A stretch of DNA of 64,000 bases from Dyadobacter pollutisoli (GCF_026625565.1 NZ_CP112998.1:6918501-6982500), one strand, 5' to 3'; shown: positions 8,378 to 17,007, counted from the first letter of the stretch. Program-made: numbers and translations. Notes: a model not told the origin generated them from the letters alone.

Positions 8378-9940
8378 TCAGTTACCCGGTACAATCTCAA
8401 TTTCCTCGCCGTAACGGTTATGGAACTTGAAATCAACAACTCCCAGGGAAGTGTCTTTGATCAGTTTAACCCAGGTTTTGTAATGGAAAAGCCATTTTAC
8501 CTGTTCAGAAATGATCCCTTTTGTAAAATAAGAATGCAAGAATGGGTGGAGTGAAACGGTAATTCCACGTTCATTTTGTTTGGTCAAAATGTAATCCAGG
8601 TTGTTGGCGATTACATCAGACACCAGGATACTCGCTTGAATGGTACCCGTTCCGCCGCAAGTAGGGCATGTTTCGCGGGTAACAATGTTCATTTCAGGTC
8701 TTACACGTTGGCGTGTAATTTGTAATAACCCGAATTTTGAAAGTGGTAACACCGTATATTTCGAACGGTCTCCTTTCATTTCGTCTCGCATCATATCGAA
8801 AAGAACGCGTTTGTTTTCCGCTTTCTTCATGTCGATAAAATCGACGACGATGATACCACCCATATCACGAAGGCGCAACTGACGGGCAATTTCCTTAGCT
8901 GCTTCGAGGTTTACGCTTAATGCGGTAGCTTCCTGATCTTCCTCAGAATTGGATTTATTGCCGCTGTTTACGTCGATAACGTGCAATGCCTCAGTATGCT
9001 CAATGATCAGGTAACCACCATTCGGAAGACTAACAGAGCGGCCGAATAATGACTTGATCTGCTTTTCCAAACCAAATTGTTCGAAAAGCTTGTTCTTGCC
9101 ATTATGCAATTTCAGGATATTCTCCTTGTCCGGCGCAATGTTGTGAATGTAAGCTTTAATGTCATCATACACTTCCTTGGAATCCACTGTAATGCTGTCG
9201 AATGATTCGTTCAGCATGTCGCGGATAATGGAAGACGCACGGTTCATTTCGCCTATGACACGGTCGCGAGGCTTAGCATCACGAAGCGCTTTGATGCCAT
9301 TTTCCCATTTGTCAAGGCAATCCTGCAAATCTTTGTTCAGCTCATCCACATCCTTGCCTGTGGCAACGGTGCGAATAATTACGCCAAAGTTAGCGGGCTT
9401 GATAGAGGACATCAACCGCTGCAAACGGTTTCTTTCCTGCTTGTCTGTTATCTTTTTGGAAAGGTTAACAGAATTAGAAAAAGGAACCAGTACAATGTAA
9501 CGACCGGCAATGGAAATGTCACAGGAGAGTCTCGGGCCTTTTGTTGAAATAGGCTCCTTAACAATCTGGACAAGTATAGGCTGATTTTTGGAAAGGACTT
9601 TATCAATTTTTCCCAGCTTCTCAATCTCAGGCTCCATCTTGAAATTATTCAATTTGCCTGAATTGGTCCGCTTGGAGATAACGTCCTTGGTAAGTTTGTT
9701 GAGAGAGTTGATATTAGGCCCCAGATCGAGATAATGCAGGAACGCATCTTTTTCAAAACCGACATCAACGAACGCGGCATTAAGCCCGGCTACCAGCTTC
9801 CTTACAGTACCGAGATAGATATCCCCAACGGTAAAGCTTTGGTCCGGTGTTTCGACGTGGTATTCTAAAAGACGTTTATCCTGCAAAAGGGCTATACGTT
9901 CTCCCTTTTGAGTAGAATTGATTAGTAATTCGTTACTCAA
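8378..9940 (-). CDS. rng: Ribonuclease G (RNase E/G family)
   Basis: 520 codons. This endoribonuclease trims rRNA precursors and cuts single-stranded AU-rich mRNA. An S1 RNA-binding domain lies at about residues 37-130, followed by RNase H-like and DNase I-like parts carrying the magnesium aspartates in LHVIDVNSGNKS and IVVDFIDMKK, and the Zn-link CPTCGGTG that joins subunits. The C-terminal unstructured scaffold of RNase E is absent, so it is of the RNase G type. The gene lies downstream of HU, TPR and the 29-residue basic protein, but a hairpin at 10030-10065 separates them. Confidence 0.95.
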   Translation of the reverse strand: MSNELLINSTQKGERIALLQDKRLLEYHVETPDQSFTVGDIYLGTVRKLVAGLNAAFVDVGFEKDAFLHYLDLGPNINSLNKLTKDVISKRTNSGKLNNFKMEPEIEKLGKIDKVLSKNQPILVQIVKEPISTKGPRLSCDISIAGRYIVLVPFSNSVNLSKKITDKQERNRLQRLMSSIKPANFGVIIRTVATGKDVDELNKDLQDCLDKWENGIKALRDAKPRDRVIGEMNRASSIIRDMLNESFDSITVDSKEVYDDIKAYIHNIAPDKENILKLHNGKNKLFEQFGLEKQIKSLFGRSVSLPNGGYLIIEHTEALHVIDVNSGNKSNSEEDQEATALSVNLEAAKEIARQLRLRDMGGIIVVDFIDMKKAENKRVLFDMMRDEMKGDRSKYTVLPLSKFGLLQITRQRVRPEMNIVTRETCPTCGGTGTIQASILVSDVIANNLDYILTKQNERGITVSLHPFLHSYFTKGIISEQVKWLFHYKTWVKLIKDTSLGVVDFKFHNRYGEEIEIVPGN

Positions 9941-10029
9941 TGTTCAACCAACTAAATGGCTATATAATGTTGATACTTAACCTCCCGCTTTTCAGAATAA
10001 AAGGGGCATTACATACGAGGGGAAGAAGG

Positions 10030-10065
10030 CATGACCGGATCTTAATAATTAAAAACCCGGTCATG
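10030..10065. terminator. Hairpin between the small basic protein gene and rng
   Basis: CATGACCGG (10030-10038) and CCGGTCATG (10057-10065) are exact reverse complements around an 18-base A/T-rich loop. It begins six bases after the stop of the minus-strand small gene. There is no T-run after the stem, so it may be a processing or stability element, not a classical terminator. Confidence 0.5.
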
Positions 10066-10070
10066 ACCAT

Positions 10071-10160
10071 TTATTTCTTCTTATGTCTGTTTTTTCTAAG
10101 GCGTTTTTTTCTCTTATGAGTGGAGATCTTATGTCTCTTTCTTTTTTTTCCGCAAGGCAT
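10071..10160 (-). CDS. Small basic AURKAIP1/COX24-domain (mS38-like) ribosome-associated protein
   Basis: 29 codons: MPCGKKRKRHKISTHKRKKR then LRKNRHKKK, stop TAA at 10071-10073. Nearly two thirds of the residues are Lys, Arg or His. The K-R-x-R-H-K-x-x-x-H-K-R-K-K-R-L-R-K-x-R-H-K pattern is that of the AURKAIP1/COX24 domain, relatives of the mitochondrial ribosomal protein mS38 and mycobacterial bS22, which sit in the small subunit near the decoding centre. It lies 47 bases after the TPR gene and before rng, a place consistent with a ribosome-related role. Too short for routine gene callers. Family recognition is from memory of similar sequences; ribosome association is inferred. Confidence 0.82.
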   Translation of the reverse strand: MPCGKKRKRHKISTHKRKKRLRKNRHKKK

Positions 10161-10207
10161 AAATATGTCGTTTATAAATAAAAAATGGTTTTCTTATTTT
10201 CTGCTGA

Positions 10208-11050
10208 TCAATTGTTCAGACGGCCTTCCAGTTCGCCGATGGCTTGCTGGATAACCGGATCTTTTTCCTCTTTCTTAACCTCCGACAGAACCTTACGTGC
10301 CTGTTCCTTGTCTCCGAGCTCCACCAGTGTTAATCCCAAATAGAATTTCGCTTTGGTGTTAGCAGGATTGTTGGTTAAAATCTGTCTGAACCTGTCAGCA
10401 GCTTTTGAATATTGGTTAGATCTCATGGATAAAATCCCTAAATTGAACAAAGCCAATTCGTTGGTAGGATCCGAGTCAATTACCTCACGCAACATCAAAA
10501 TTCCCTGCATCGGGTTCTCTGTATTCACGTAAGTCATTGCCATATTAGCCTTTGCAGCTAACAATCCAGGATTCTGGTCAATTGCTTTTTGATAATATTC
10601 GCGGGTTTTTGCTCCCAGGTTTTTTGCTTTCTGCTCGTCTATGGCAAAGCCATAAGCTTCATAGTAGCGGTCGCCCGTTCTCACCAGATTGTTGATGGTA
10701 GGAGACAAAAGGGTTACTTTCTCAGCATAAAAAGCCGCACTGTCAAACTTTTGCAGCTCGGCGAATTTGTCTGATAATTTCAACCCGGCGGTTATCTTTT
10801 CTTTTTCCTCCGCTTTAATGAAACCACTTCTCAACTGATCTACAATTTTTTGTTGATCAGCAGATAAAGTGGCTCCATCATGCGATTTGGAAGGAGTTTC
10901 AGGTGCTGTTTCCGTAGAAGCTGCCGCCGTCTGGCTCCTTTCTTTGTCTACCTCCTTGCCTTTTGTATTTACAACGACCTTTGGAAGACTGAACAATGTT
11001 CCAACCAAAGCAACTGCAAGAACGCAAGAAAGAATGATAGACTTTTTCAT
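10208..11050 (-). CDS. Tetratricopeptide-repeat protein with N-terminal signal anchor
   Basis: 280 codons. Residues 1-25 form a Lys-start hydrophobic signal or membrane anchor (MKKSIILSCVLAVALVGTLF), followed by a low-complexity Ser/Thr/Ala/Glu linker to about residue 60. From about residue 75 on, helical TPR units are seen, most clearly NELALFNLGILSMRSNQYSK and NTKAKFYLGLTLVELGDKEQ. TPR arrays hold protein partners; no enzyme motif is present. It follows HU with a 29-base gap on the same strand, so the two are likely co-transcribed. An association between this TPR protein, HU and rng recurs in Bacteroidota; its function is unknown to me. Confidence 0.88.
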   Translation of the reverse strand: MKKSIILSCVLAVALVGTLFSLPKVVVNTKGKEVDKERSQTAAASTETAPETPSKSHDGATLSADQQKIVDQLRSGFIKAEEKEKITAGLKLSDKFAELQKFDSAAFYAEKVTLLSPTINNLVRTGDRYYEAYGFAIDEQKAKNLGAKTREYYQKAIDQNPGLLAAKANMAMTYVNTENPMQGILMLREVIDSDPTNELALFNLGILSMRSNQYSKAADRFRQILTNNPANTKAKFYLGLTLVELGDKEQARKVLSEVKKEEKDPVIQQAIGELEGRLNN

Positions 11051-11079
11051 ACTATTATAACCTAAACCTTTTCAGGTAA

Positions 11080-11385
11080 TTACTTTTCAGCGACTGCTTT
11101 CAGTTTGTCACTTTCCTTTACCTGTTCAACGAAAACTTTTGCAGGCTTGAAGCTTGGTACAAAGTGCTCGTCAATAATCATTGAAGTTCCCTTCGAAATG
11201 TTACGGGCAACTTTACGCGCACGTTTTTTATTAATAAAACTACCGAAACCTCTTACATAAAGGTTCTCACCATCAGAAAGTGAGTCCTTTACCACGGTGA
11301 AAAACGATTCTAGCGTTTGCTGAACGTCGCCCTTGTCTACGCCTGTTTTCTCAGAAATCTGTGCGATTACGTCTGCCTTAGTCAC
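11080..11385 (-). CDS. HU-family DNA-binding protein
   Basis: 101 codons. A small nucleoid protein that bends DNA as a dimer. The family pattern runs from MTKADVIAQISEKTGVDKGD through ENLYVRGFGSFINKKRARKVARN (beta-arm base) to PSFKPAKVFVEQV. The C-terminal tail (ESDKLKAVAEK) is slightly longer than E. coli HU. It is the first gene of the HU-TPR unit and has a consensus -7 element about 67 bases upstream of its start. HU versus IHF-like subgroup cannot be decided by eye. Confidence 0.94.
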   Translation of the reverse strand: MTKADVIAQISEKTGVDKGDVQQTLESFFTVVKDSLSDGENLYVRGFGSFINKKRARKVARNISKGTSMIIDEHFVPSFKPAKVFVEQVKESDKLKAVAEK

Positions 11386-11451
11386 TTTGATTGTTTACTT
11401 TAAGTGGATATTATTTCATTTATTTACTTACTCCTCTAAATTTTGGGAACA

Positions 11452-11459
11452 CAAAGGTA
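11452..11459 (-). promoter_or_regulatory. Candidate HU gene promoter -7 element
   Basis: Reads TACCTTTG on the minus strand, an exact TAnnTTTG match. The -33 region is only TTT at the expected distance. Predicted leader is about 60 bases. Confidence 0.5.
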
Positions 11460-11544
11460 CGGTAATTTTACCAGTATTTAAAAGGATGGGGTTTTCATTT
11501 TTTTTCTAATTGGTTAAAAAACAGTGCACATAAGCGAAAATTAT

Positions 11545-12624
11545 ATGGTACCGGATCATTTTCAGGTAATTGATTTTAACAAAAAACTTAAATCCTGGTA
11601 TCTCAAAAACCACCGTCCTCTGCTTTGGCGCCAAACCAATGACCCGTATAAAATCTGGTTGTCGGAAATTATTCTCCAGCAAACCAGGGTAGCTCAGGGA
11701 ACACCATATTATGAAAAATTCCTGCTGAACTATCCGACCGTTTTTGACCTTGCCAAAGCTGACGAACGTGACGTATTGCGGCTGTGGCAGGGGCTTGGAT
11801 ATTACTCCCGGGCCAGGAATATGCATTTCACGGCGAGGCAGATCGTCGGCGAATTTGAAGGAAAATTCCCTGAAACGGCCGCACAGCTTTCGAAGCTGAA
11901 AGGGTTGGGCCACTATACCGCAGCAGCCATCGCATCATTTGCTTTTGGGGAGGCGGTAGCGGCCATCGATGGCAATGTGTATCGTGTGATGTCGCGGATT
12001 TTTGGGATCCAGTCGGATATGTTGAGCAATGAGGGGAAAAAAGAATTTGCGGCTCTGGCAAAGGAGCTGGTTTCGCTCGACGACCCGGCAACTTACAATC
12101 AGGCAATGATCGAGTTTGGAGCAATACAATGTGTTCCGGTTTCCCCTGACTGTAAGATTTGCCCTTTCAATGACATTTGCTTTGCCTACGAGTTCAAAAT
12201 GCAGAGCCAGCTTCCCGTCAAGGTCAAGAAGCTCACAGTACGGCACCGGTCCCTCCACTATTTTCTGATCAGAAAGAATGATGAACTGGCGATGCGGGAG
12301 CGGCTTGGCAGAGATATATGGAAAGGTCTGTACGATTTTTATCTCTTGGAGTCTGAAACTGCCGTGAATTCGCCGGATGACATGGACGACGAACCGATAC
12401 TTCGGGTTTTGCTCAAAAAAGGCAGGATCAGTGAGATCCCCAGACTGTACACTCATATTCTCACCCACCAAAGGTTGAATGTACGTTTCTGGTGGATTGA
12501 TTTTCAGCCGGGCGATACAATAGATTTACCCCCGGGAATGGCTTTCTATACAAAAGAGCAAATTGAAATTCTTCCGAAACCGATCCTGATTGATACGCTG
12601 CTCAAAGAGGAAAATTATCTTTAA
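11545..12624 (+). CDS. mutY: A/G-specific adenine glycosylase
   Basis: 359 codons from ATG 11545; an upstream GTG at 11524 is less likely. MutY removes adenine mispaired with 8-oxoguanine. Catalytic E41 is in LSEIILQQTR, the helix-hairpin-helix is KLKGLGHYTAAAIASFAFGE, and catalytic D142 is in AAIDGNVYRV. The 4Fe-4S cluster ligands are C196, C203, C206 and C212 (C-x6-C-x2-C-x5-C). A C-terminal NUDIX-like 8-oxoG recognition domain follows from about residue 230, with the conserved LTHQRLNVRFW block. mutY next to ssb and gldE is a common Bacteroidota order; here two genes intervene. Confidence 0.95.
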   Translation: MVPDHFQVIDFNKKLKSWYLKNHRPLLWRQTNDPYKIWLSEIILQQTRVAQGTPYYEKFLLNYPTVFDLAKADERDVLRLWQGLGYYSRARNMHFTARQIVGEFEGKFPETAAQLSKLKGLGHYTAAAIASFAFGEAVAAIDGNVYRVMSRIFGIQSDMLSNEGKKEFAALAKELVSLDDPATYNQAMIEFGAIQCVPVSPDCKICPFNDICFAYEFKMQSQLPVKVKKLTVRHRSLHYFLIRKNDELAMRERLGRDIWKGLYDFYLLESETAVNSPDDMDDEPILRVLLKKGRISEIPRLYTHILTHQRLNVRFWWIDFQPGDTIDLPPGMAFYTKEQIEILPKPILIDTLLKEENYL

Positions 12625-12698
12625 GATGATTGGCAATGTCTTCGGTAAACTGACAAGGTTAAGTTCTTTGCTTGGTTTTAATTGTGTTTTAAGTAATA

Positions 12699-12706
12699 TA
12701 TTTTTG
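12699..12706 (+). promoter_or_regulatory. Candidate -7 element before the dioxygenase gene
   Basis: TATTTTTG matches TAnnTTTG exactly and lies 27 bases before the ATG at 12734. TTG triplets occur at 12672 and 12682, neither at ideal spacing. Confidence 0.45.
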
Positions 12707-12733
12707 TACTTAACATGTATCAATGAATAAGCT

Positions 12734-13591
12734 ATGGCAAGTTTTAACCTAAGTACCAATCAGATCAATGACTACAACCGGGACGGTTATGTCGTTGTCA
12801 AAGGTCTTTTTTCAAAAGAGGAAACTGATAAATTATATCATACGGCATTGGAAAATTCGGTCATGCAAAAAAATGCAATGGACTTGAATGACCAGTCGGG
12901 AAGGAAAACAAAACTATCGTTGTGGTTCACACCGGGAGACGACGTTTTTGGCTACCTGATCAGGAGTGAAAGAATGGTTAATTCGGTGTGGCAGCTGCTT
13001 GGACAGGATAGTCAGGTTTGCCATTTTCATACCAAACTGATGCAAAAGGAGCCGAAAGTAGGCGGCGCGTGGGAATGGCATCAGGACTACGGCTATTGGT
13101 ACAAAAACCAGTTTATTTTTCCAGACCAGCTAATGAGCGTTATGATTGCACTGACTCCTGCAAATAAAGAAAACGGGTGTTTGCAGGTCATTAAAGGTTC
13201 GCATAAAATGGGCAGGGTCAATCATGGTTTTGCAGGTGAGCAAGTAGGGGCGGATATGGAAATGGTGAACCACGCGCTGAAAACTATGGAGCTCGTTTAT
13301 TGTGAAATCGAGCCAGGGGACGCATTATTTTTCCATAGTAACCTGATGCACCGCTCTGAAGCCAACTTATCTGATCATCCCAGATGGTCGCTCATTTCAT
13401 GCTACAACTCTCAATCCAATATAGCTTACAGCGAAACTTCCACATCCTGGAAAGTACCGGTTTCCATTGTCCCCGACCATGCTTTGACGGAATGGGAGGC
13501 AACTTCGTTCGGTAATGCTGATTTTCTCAGAAAAGAAGATGATCCTGCATTGAAAACTACTGGCTGGGAGGGGGAAGTGAAAACGTCTTAA
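12734..13591 (+). CDS. Phytanoyl-CoA dioxygenase (PhyH) family protein
   Basis: 285 codons. Fe(II)/2-oxoglutarate oxygenases of this family hydroxylate diverse small molecules. The first iron ligands H116 and D118 are in WEWHQDYGYW, and the distal histidine is in FFHSNLMHRSEAN with an arginine for 2-oxoglutarate close by (HPRWSLISCYN). Length is typical. The gene is followed by the 10-bp-periodic palindrome and then a Gfo/Idh/MocA dehydrogenase, a pairing that suggests a shared catabolic substrate such as a sugar or polyol derivative; that is inference only. Confidence 0.88.
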   Translation: MASFNLSTNQINDYNRDGYVVVKGLFSKEETDKLYHTALENSVMQKNAMDLNDQSGRKTKLSLWFTPGDDVFGYLIRSERMVNSVWQLLGQDSQVCHFHTKLMQKEPKVGGAWEWHQDYGYWYKNQFIFPDQLMSVMIALTPANKENGCLQVIKGSHKMGRVNHGFAGEQVGADMEMVNHALKTMELVYCEIEPGDALFFHSNLMHRSEANLSDHPRWSLISCYNSQSNIAYSETSTSWKVPVSIVPDHALTEWEATSFGNADFLRKEDDPALKTTGWEGEVKTS

Positions 13592-13594
13592 TCT

Positions 13595-13712
13595 GTCATT
13601 TGTAGTCATGAATGGTCATTTATAGTCACGTGTTGTCAGAAGTCGTCATTAGAGGAAAAAACAATAAATGACAACTCCTGACCATAAATGACGATAAGTG
13701 ACCAAAACTGAC
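13595..13712. repeat. Palindromic array of 10-bp-periodic GTCA units
   Basis: GTCA occurs at 13595, 13605, 13615, 13625, 13635 and 13645, exactly every 10 bases, each followed by six variable bases. After a 20-base A-rich spacer the reverse complement TGAC occurs at 13669, 13679, 13689, 13699 and 13709, again exactly every 10 bases. Aligned by hand, 29 of 37 bases of the inner arms are complementary. It starts four bases after the dioxygenase stop and ends 31 bases before the next start. It is not CRISPR-like (period too short) and has no terminal T-run. Confidence 0.9.
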
Positions 13713-13743
13713 TAGTTCCTAAAATCTTAAATTGATTGCTGAT

Positions 13744-14949
13744 ATGCAGAAAATTGCAATGCTTGGTTCCGGTTTTATCGGACGTTTTTATGCGGAATCC
13801 ATTCATGGCCAGCGCGGCCGGGATAGGGTAGTGGCTATTTATGCGAGGAGAGAGGAAAGTGCTCAAAAGTTCGCGACTGACTATGGCTGTGACTTCTGGT
13901 CGTCGGATATGGAGGAAGTGATCGCGCACCCTGACGTGAACATGGTGTGCATTGCGCTGCCTAATAACATTCATGAGCAGGCCGTATTGCTTTGTGCCAA
14001 ACATAAGAAAGCAGTTGTTTCTACAAAGCCGCTGGGGAGGAATGGAGAGGAAGCACTTCGTATGATGAAAGCGGTTGAAGAGGCCGGAATTTTTGCGGGA
14101 TATCTGGAAGATCTGTGCTATACACCGAAATTTTTGAAATCACTGGAAAGCGTGAAAAACGGATCATTGGGCAGGATTATTTGGGCGAAGTCTCGTGAGG
14201 CCCACCCTGGCCCGCATAGTGAATGGTTTTGGGACATTGAGCAGGCTGGTGGCGGATGTATTCTGGACCTGGGTTGCCATTGCATTGAAATCTCACGGAA
14301 TTTTATCGGTAAGGATATCAGGCCCGTTGAAGTAATGTGTTGGGCGGATACGCAGGTGAAACCTATCGATGCCGAGGATCACGCTATTGCTTTGGTAAAA
14401 TATGAAAATGGCGCGATCGGACAATTTGAAGTGAGCTGGACATTCCGCGGAGGTATGGATTTGCGGGACGAAGTAATGGGCACAGAGGGTACAATCTGGA
14501 TCAACAACTTTTTGAGGACAGGATTTGAAATGTTTACCACCGGTCAGAACCCAGACGGAAAAGGCGACGACTATGTAGCAGAAAAGGCTGAAAGCAATAC
14601 TGGCTGGCTTTTCCCGGTTGGAGATGAGGTCAATGACCTTGGATACAATCACATGTTTACGGATATGTTCAACTCAGCAGAAAAAGGTACTGAACCTGCG
14701 GAAACATTCTATGACGGCTACATTGTGAATGCGGTTATTGACGCTGCCTATAAATCGGCGAAGACCAAATTGTGGGAAAAAGTAGAGCTCCCCGTCTGGC
14801 GTGGAAAAGAAAATGTGACCAAACCTTCAAATTACGTCTCATATAACGAAGACTATTATTTGATCAAACAGGAAATGACACATGATGGCCGCAATAAGTT
14901 AATTTTGAAAGACAAAAAAACAGGGAAAATCAGTGAGCAGGATGTCTGA
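13744..14949 (+). CDS. Gfo/Idh/MocA-family oxidoreductase
   Basis: 401 codons from ATG 13744; a TTG at 13732 would add four residues. The N-terminal Rossmann motif is MLGSGFIGRFYAESIHG, followed by VNMVCIALPNNIHEQ and the catalytic lysine block VVSTKPLGRNGEE. The C-terminal alpha/beta domain carries CILDLGCHCIEISRNF, where the histidine is in the usual position. These NAD(P)-dependent enzymes oxidise sugars, inositols or related polyols. The C-terminal tail (about residues 360-401) is longer than average. The substrate is not evident. It pairs with the upstream dioxygenase across the repeat array. Confidence 0.9.
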   Translation: MQKIAMLGSGFIGRFYAESIHGQRGRDRVVAIYARREESAQKFATDYGCDFWSSDMEEVIAHPDVNMVCIALPNNIHEQAVLLCAKHKKAVVSTKPLGRNGEEALRMMKAVEEAGIFAGYLEDLCYTPKFLKSLESVKNGSLGRIIWAKSREAHPGPHSEWFWDIEQAGGGCILDLGCHCIEISRNFIGKDIRPVEVMCWADTQVKPIDAEDHAIALVKYENGAIGQFEVSWTFRGGMDLRDEVMGTEGTIWINNFLRTGFEMFTTGQNPDGKGDDYVAEKAESNTGWLFPVGDEVNDLGYNHMFTDMFNSAEKGTEPAETFYDGYIVNAVIDAAYKSAKTKLWEKVELPVWRGKENVTKPSNYVSYNEDYYLIKQEMTHDGRNKLILKDKKTGKISEQDV

Positions 14950-15009
14950 AAAAGTCTTCAAACAAGTTATCTTTAATGTTACATTTTAAAATCATCCACA
15001 ACAAAAACC

Positions 15010-15486
15010 ATGGCAGGAAGCGTAAACAAAGTAATACTGATAGGAAATTTGGGCAGCGATCCAGAGGTAAGATACCTGGAAAGCGGATCGGCAGTAGCCA
15101 AATTTAATATCGCAACCACTGAATCGTATACAAATAAAAGTGGCGAAAGAGTGGACAACACCGAATGGCACCGGATTGAACTTTGGGAAGGATTGGCCAA
15201 AGTGGCTGAGAAGTACCTGAAAAAAGGGAATCAGGTTTACATCGAGGGCCGGATACGTACCGACAGCTGGACGGACAAGGAAGGGCAGCAAAGAACTGGC
15301 GTAACCATCCGCGCTAACAGCATGACGCTACTTGGCGGCCCTGCTGGCGGAGGTGGAGGAGGCGAAAGCAGCGGACAAGGTTATTCTCAACCGTCAGCTC
15401 CTCGTGGCAACCAATCCCCAAGATCTTCTGATCCAATTCCGCCATCACTGGCAGCTGGAAATGATGACGATGATTTGCCGTTTTAA
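15010..15486 (+). CDS. ssb: Single-stranded DNA-binding protein
   Basis: 158 codons. The OB fold spans about residues 3-110 (VNKVILIGNLGSDPEVRYLE, then NTEWHRIELWEGLAKVAEKY and VYIEGRIRTDSW). A Gly/Ser/Pro-rich flexible linker follows, ending in the acidic DDDDLPF tip that binds partner replication and repair proteins. Tetrameric SSB coats single-stranded DNA. Located just before gldE, the normal Bacteroidota arrangement. Confidence 0.96.
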   Translation: MAGSVNKVILIGNLGSDPEVRYLESGSAVAKFNIATTESYTNKSGERVDNTEWHRIELWEGLAKVAEKYLKKGNQVYIEGRIRTDSWTDKEGQQRTGVTIRANSMTLLGGPAGGGGGGESSGQGYSQPSAPRGNQSPRSSDPIPPSLAAGNDDDDLPF

Positions 15487-15598
15487 CCAGACATTCTAAA
15501 TATTTAAGCGGTTCTGCCTTGAAAGAATATTTATTTTTGAGGTAGAATCGCTACATTTATCTTATTGAATGTCCAATATGAACGTTTTATAGTATTTT

Positions 15599-16921
15599 GT
15601 GAAAGAAACTGAAGATAGTGACGATCCACTTTCCCGAACGCGTACGGGGATTTTATTTCCCCAACGAAGTACGCAACCTATCTTGGCAGGGGTGATCATA
15701 CCCATTGATTTCTTAGCTCCCTACGACTTAATCCTCATTATTTTTCTTTTTATAATTTCCCTTTTCCTTTCCGGGATACGTGCGGCGTATGCGGCATCCG
15801 GTGCAATGGAAAACCCCTGGGAGCGAAAAAGTGATTCCGAAAACAACCTTCCCAGCCGCATACAGCAACTTGCGCTTTCAATAGTTCAGCGCGCTATCAC
15901 ATTATTTGCGTTGCTGCTGGCAGCGAGACTAGCCTGGATACATTTACAAATTGACCAAAGCGAATTAGTTACCTGGGTTATCCTGGGAGCACTTGCCTTC
16001 TGGATATGGCTGGATGCTATTGTACGGTACAATAGTGCAAGGCGTGCTAACGAACTGATCCCTAAGATTTCGGGTCTTACCCAGTTTCTGATCAAAATAT
16101 GCAGGCCGCTAACACAACCTATTATGAAGCTGGGTTATACCTTTGGAGTGCTTACACTCGAAGGAGCAGAAATAACTACCGAAATGCTGGAAGCAAAGGC
16201 TGAAAGCGAAGAAGAAACAGATCTTTTACGCGGACTGGCCAATTTCAGACAGACCAATGCGAAAAAAGCGATGCAAGCGCGGCTTCACATTACCGCGTTT
16301 GATATTGAACTGAATTTCCATGAATTAATGGACAAGATCAATAAATCGGGATACTCGCGTGTACCGGTTTTCCGTGACGATCTGGATCATATTGAGGGAA
16401 TTCTGAATGTGAAAGATTTGCTCCCGCATATTCATCTGGATGAGCATTTCAATTGGCAAAAACTTTTGCGGCCTGTTTACTTTATCCCGGAAAGTAAACG
16501 TCTGGACGATCTGATGAAGGATTTTCAAAACCGCAGGGTGCATATGGCGATCGTGGTGGACGAGTACGGCGGGACTGGCGGACTGATTACTTTGGAAGAT
16601 ATCATTGAAGAAATTTTCGGAGATATCAATGACGAATACGATGAGGATGACGAGGTTAACTACACCCAGGTGGATGAGAATACTTATGTTTTTGAAGGAA
16701 AAGTACTGATCAACGACTTGTGCCGGTTACTGAACCTAGAGACGGATTACTTTGATGAAGTAAGAGGTAGCAGCGAATCGTTGGCGGGGCTGTTACTAGA
16801 ATTGTTCTCTCAGATGCCACGTGCAGGGGAGGTTGCTACACACCGTGAAGTGACGTTTAAAGTACAGTCGGCGGACAAAAAGCGGATCAAAAAAGTGCGT
16901 GTCCTGGTTTTGGAGAAATGA
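15599..16921 (+). CDS. gldE: Gliding motility-associated protein GldE (CBS/CorC-type membrane protein)
   Basis: 440 codons from GTG 15599. Hydrophobic segments near residues 38-60, 90-112 and 120-142 form the membrane part, in the place of a DUF21 domain. A CBS-domain pair follows at about residues 205-330 (ITAFDIELNFHELMDKINKS, HMAIVVDEYGGTGGLITLED), then a CorC/HlyC transporter-associated domain to the end. GldE supports GldD-dependent gliding and type IX secretion in Flavobacterium. Its position after ssb supports GldE over a plain CorC homologue. The usual partner gldD does not follow; guaB does. Confidence 0.88.
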   Translation: MKETEDSDDPLSRTRTGILFPQRSTQPILAGVIIPIDFLAPYDLILIIFLFIISLFLSGIRAAYAASGAMENPWERKSDSENNLPSRIQQLALSIVQRAITLFALLLAARLAWIHLQIDQSELVTWVILGALAFWIWLDAIVRYNSARRANELIPKISGLTQFLIKICRPLTQPIMKLGYTFGVLTLEGAEITTEMLEAKAESEEETDLLRGLANFRQTNAKKAMQARLHITAFDIELNFHELMDKINKSGYSRVPVFRDDLDHIEGILNVKDLLPHIHLDEHFNWQKLLRPVYFIPESKRLDDLMKDFQNRRVHMAIVVDEYGGTGGLITLEDIIEEIFGDINDEYDEDDEVNYTQVDENTYVFEGKVLINDLCRLLNLETDYFDEVRGSSESLAGLLLELFSQMPRAGEVATHREVTFKVQSADKKRIKKVRVLVLEK

Positions 16922-16971
16922 TGACGCTAAAGAAAAAGTGCAATTGATTTTATTTCCTCCAAACTTATTAT

Positions 16972-16979
16972 TAATTTTG
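16972..16979 (+). promoter_or_regulatory. Candidate guaB promoter -7 element
   Basis: TAATTTTG matches TAnnTTTG exactly, 28 bases before the guaB ATG. The nearest TTG (16944-16946) is 25 bases upstream, longer than the usual 19-21. Confidence 0.45.
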
Positions 16980-17007
16980 CCCGGCAAATAACAATAGTTT
17001 ATTTGCT

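Noticed and set aside
13595..13712. CRISPR array
   Set aside because: Repeat core is four bases with six-base gaps and the second half is inverted; nothing like CRISPR repeat-spacer sizes, and no cas genes are near.
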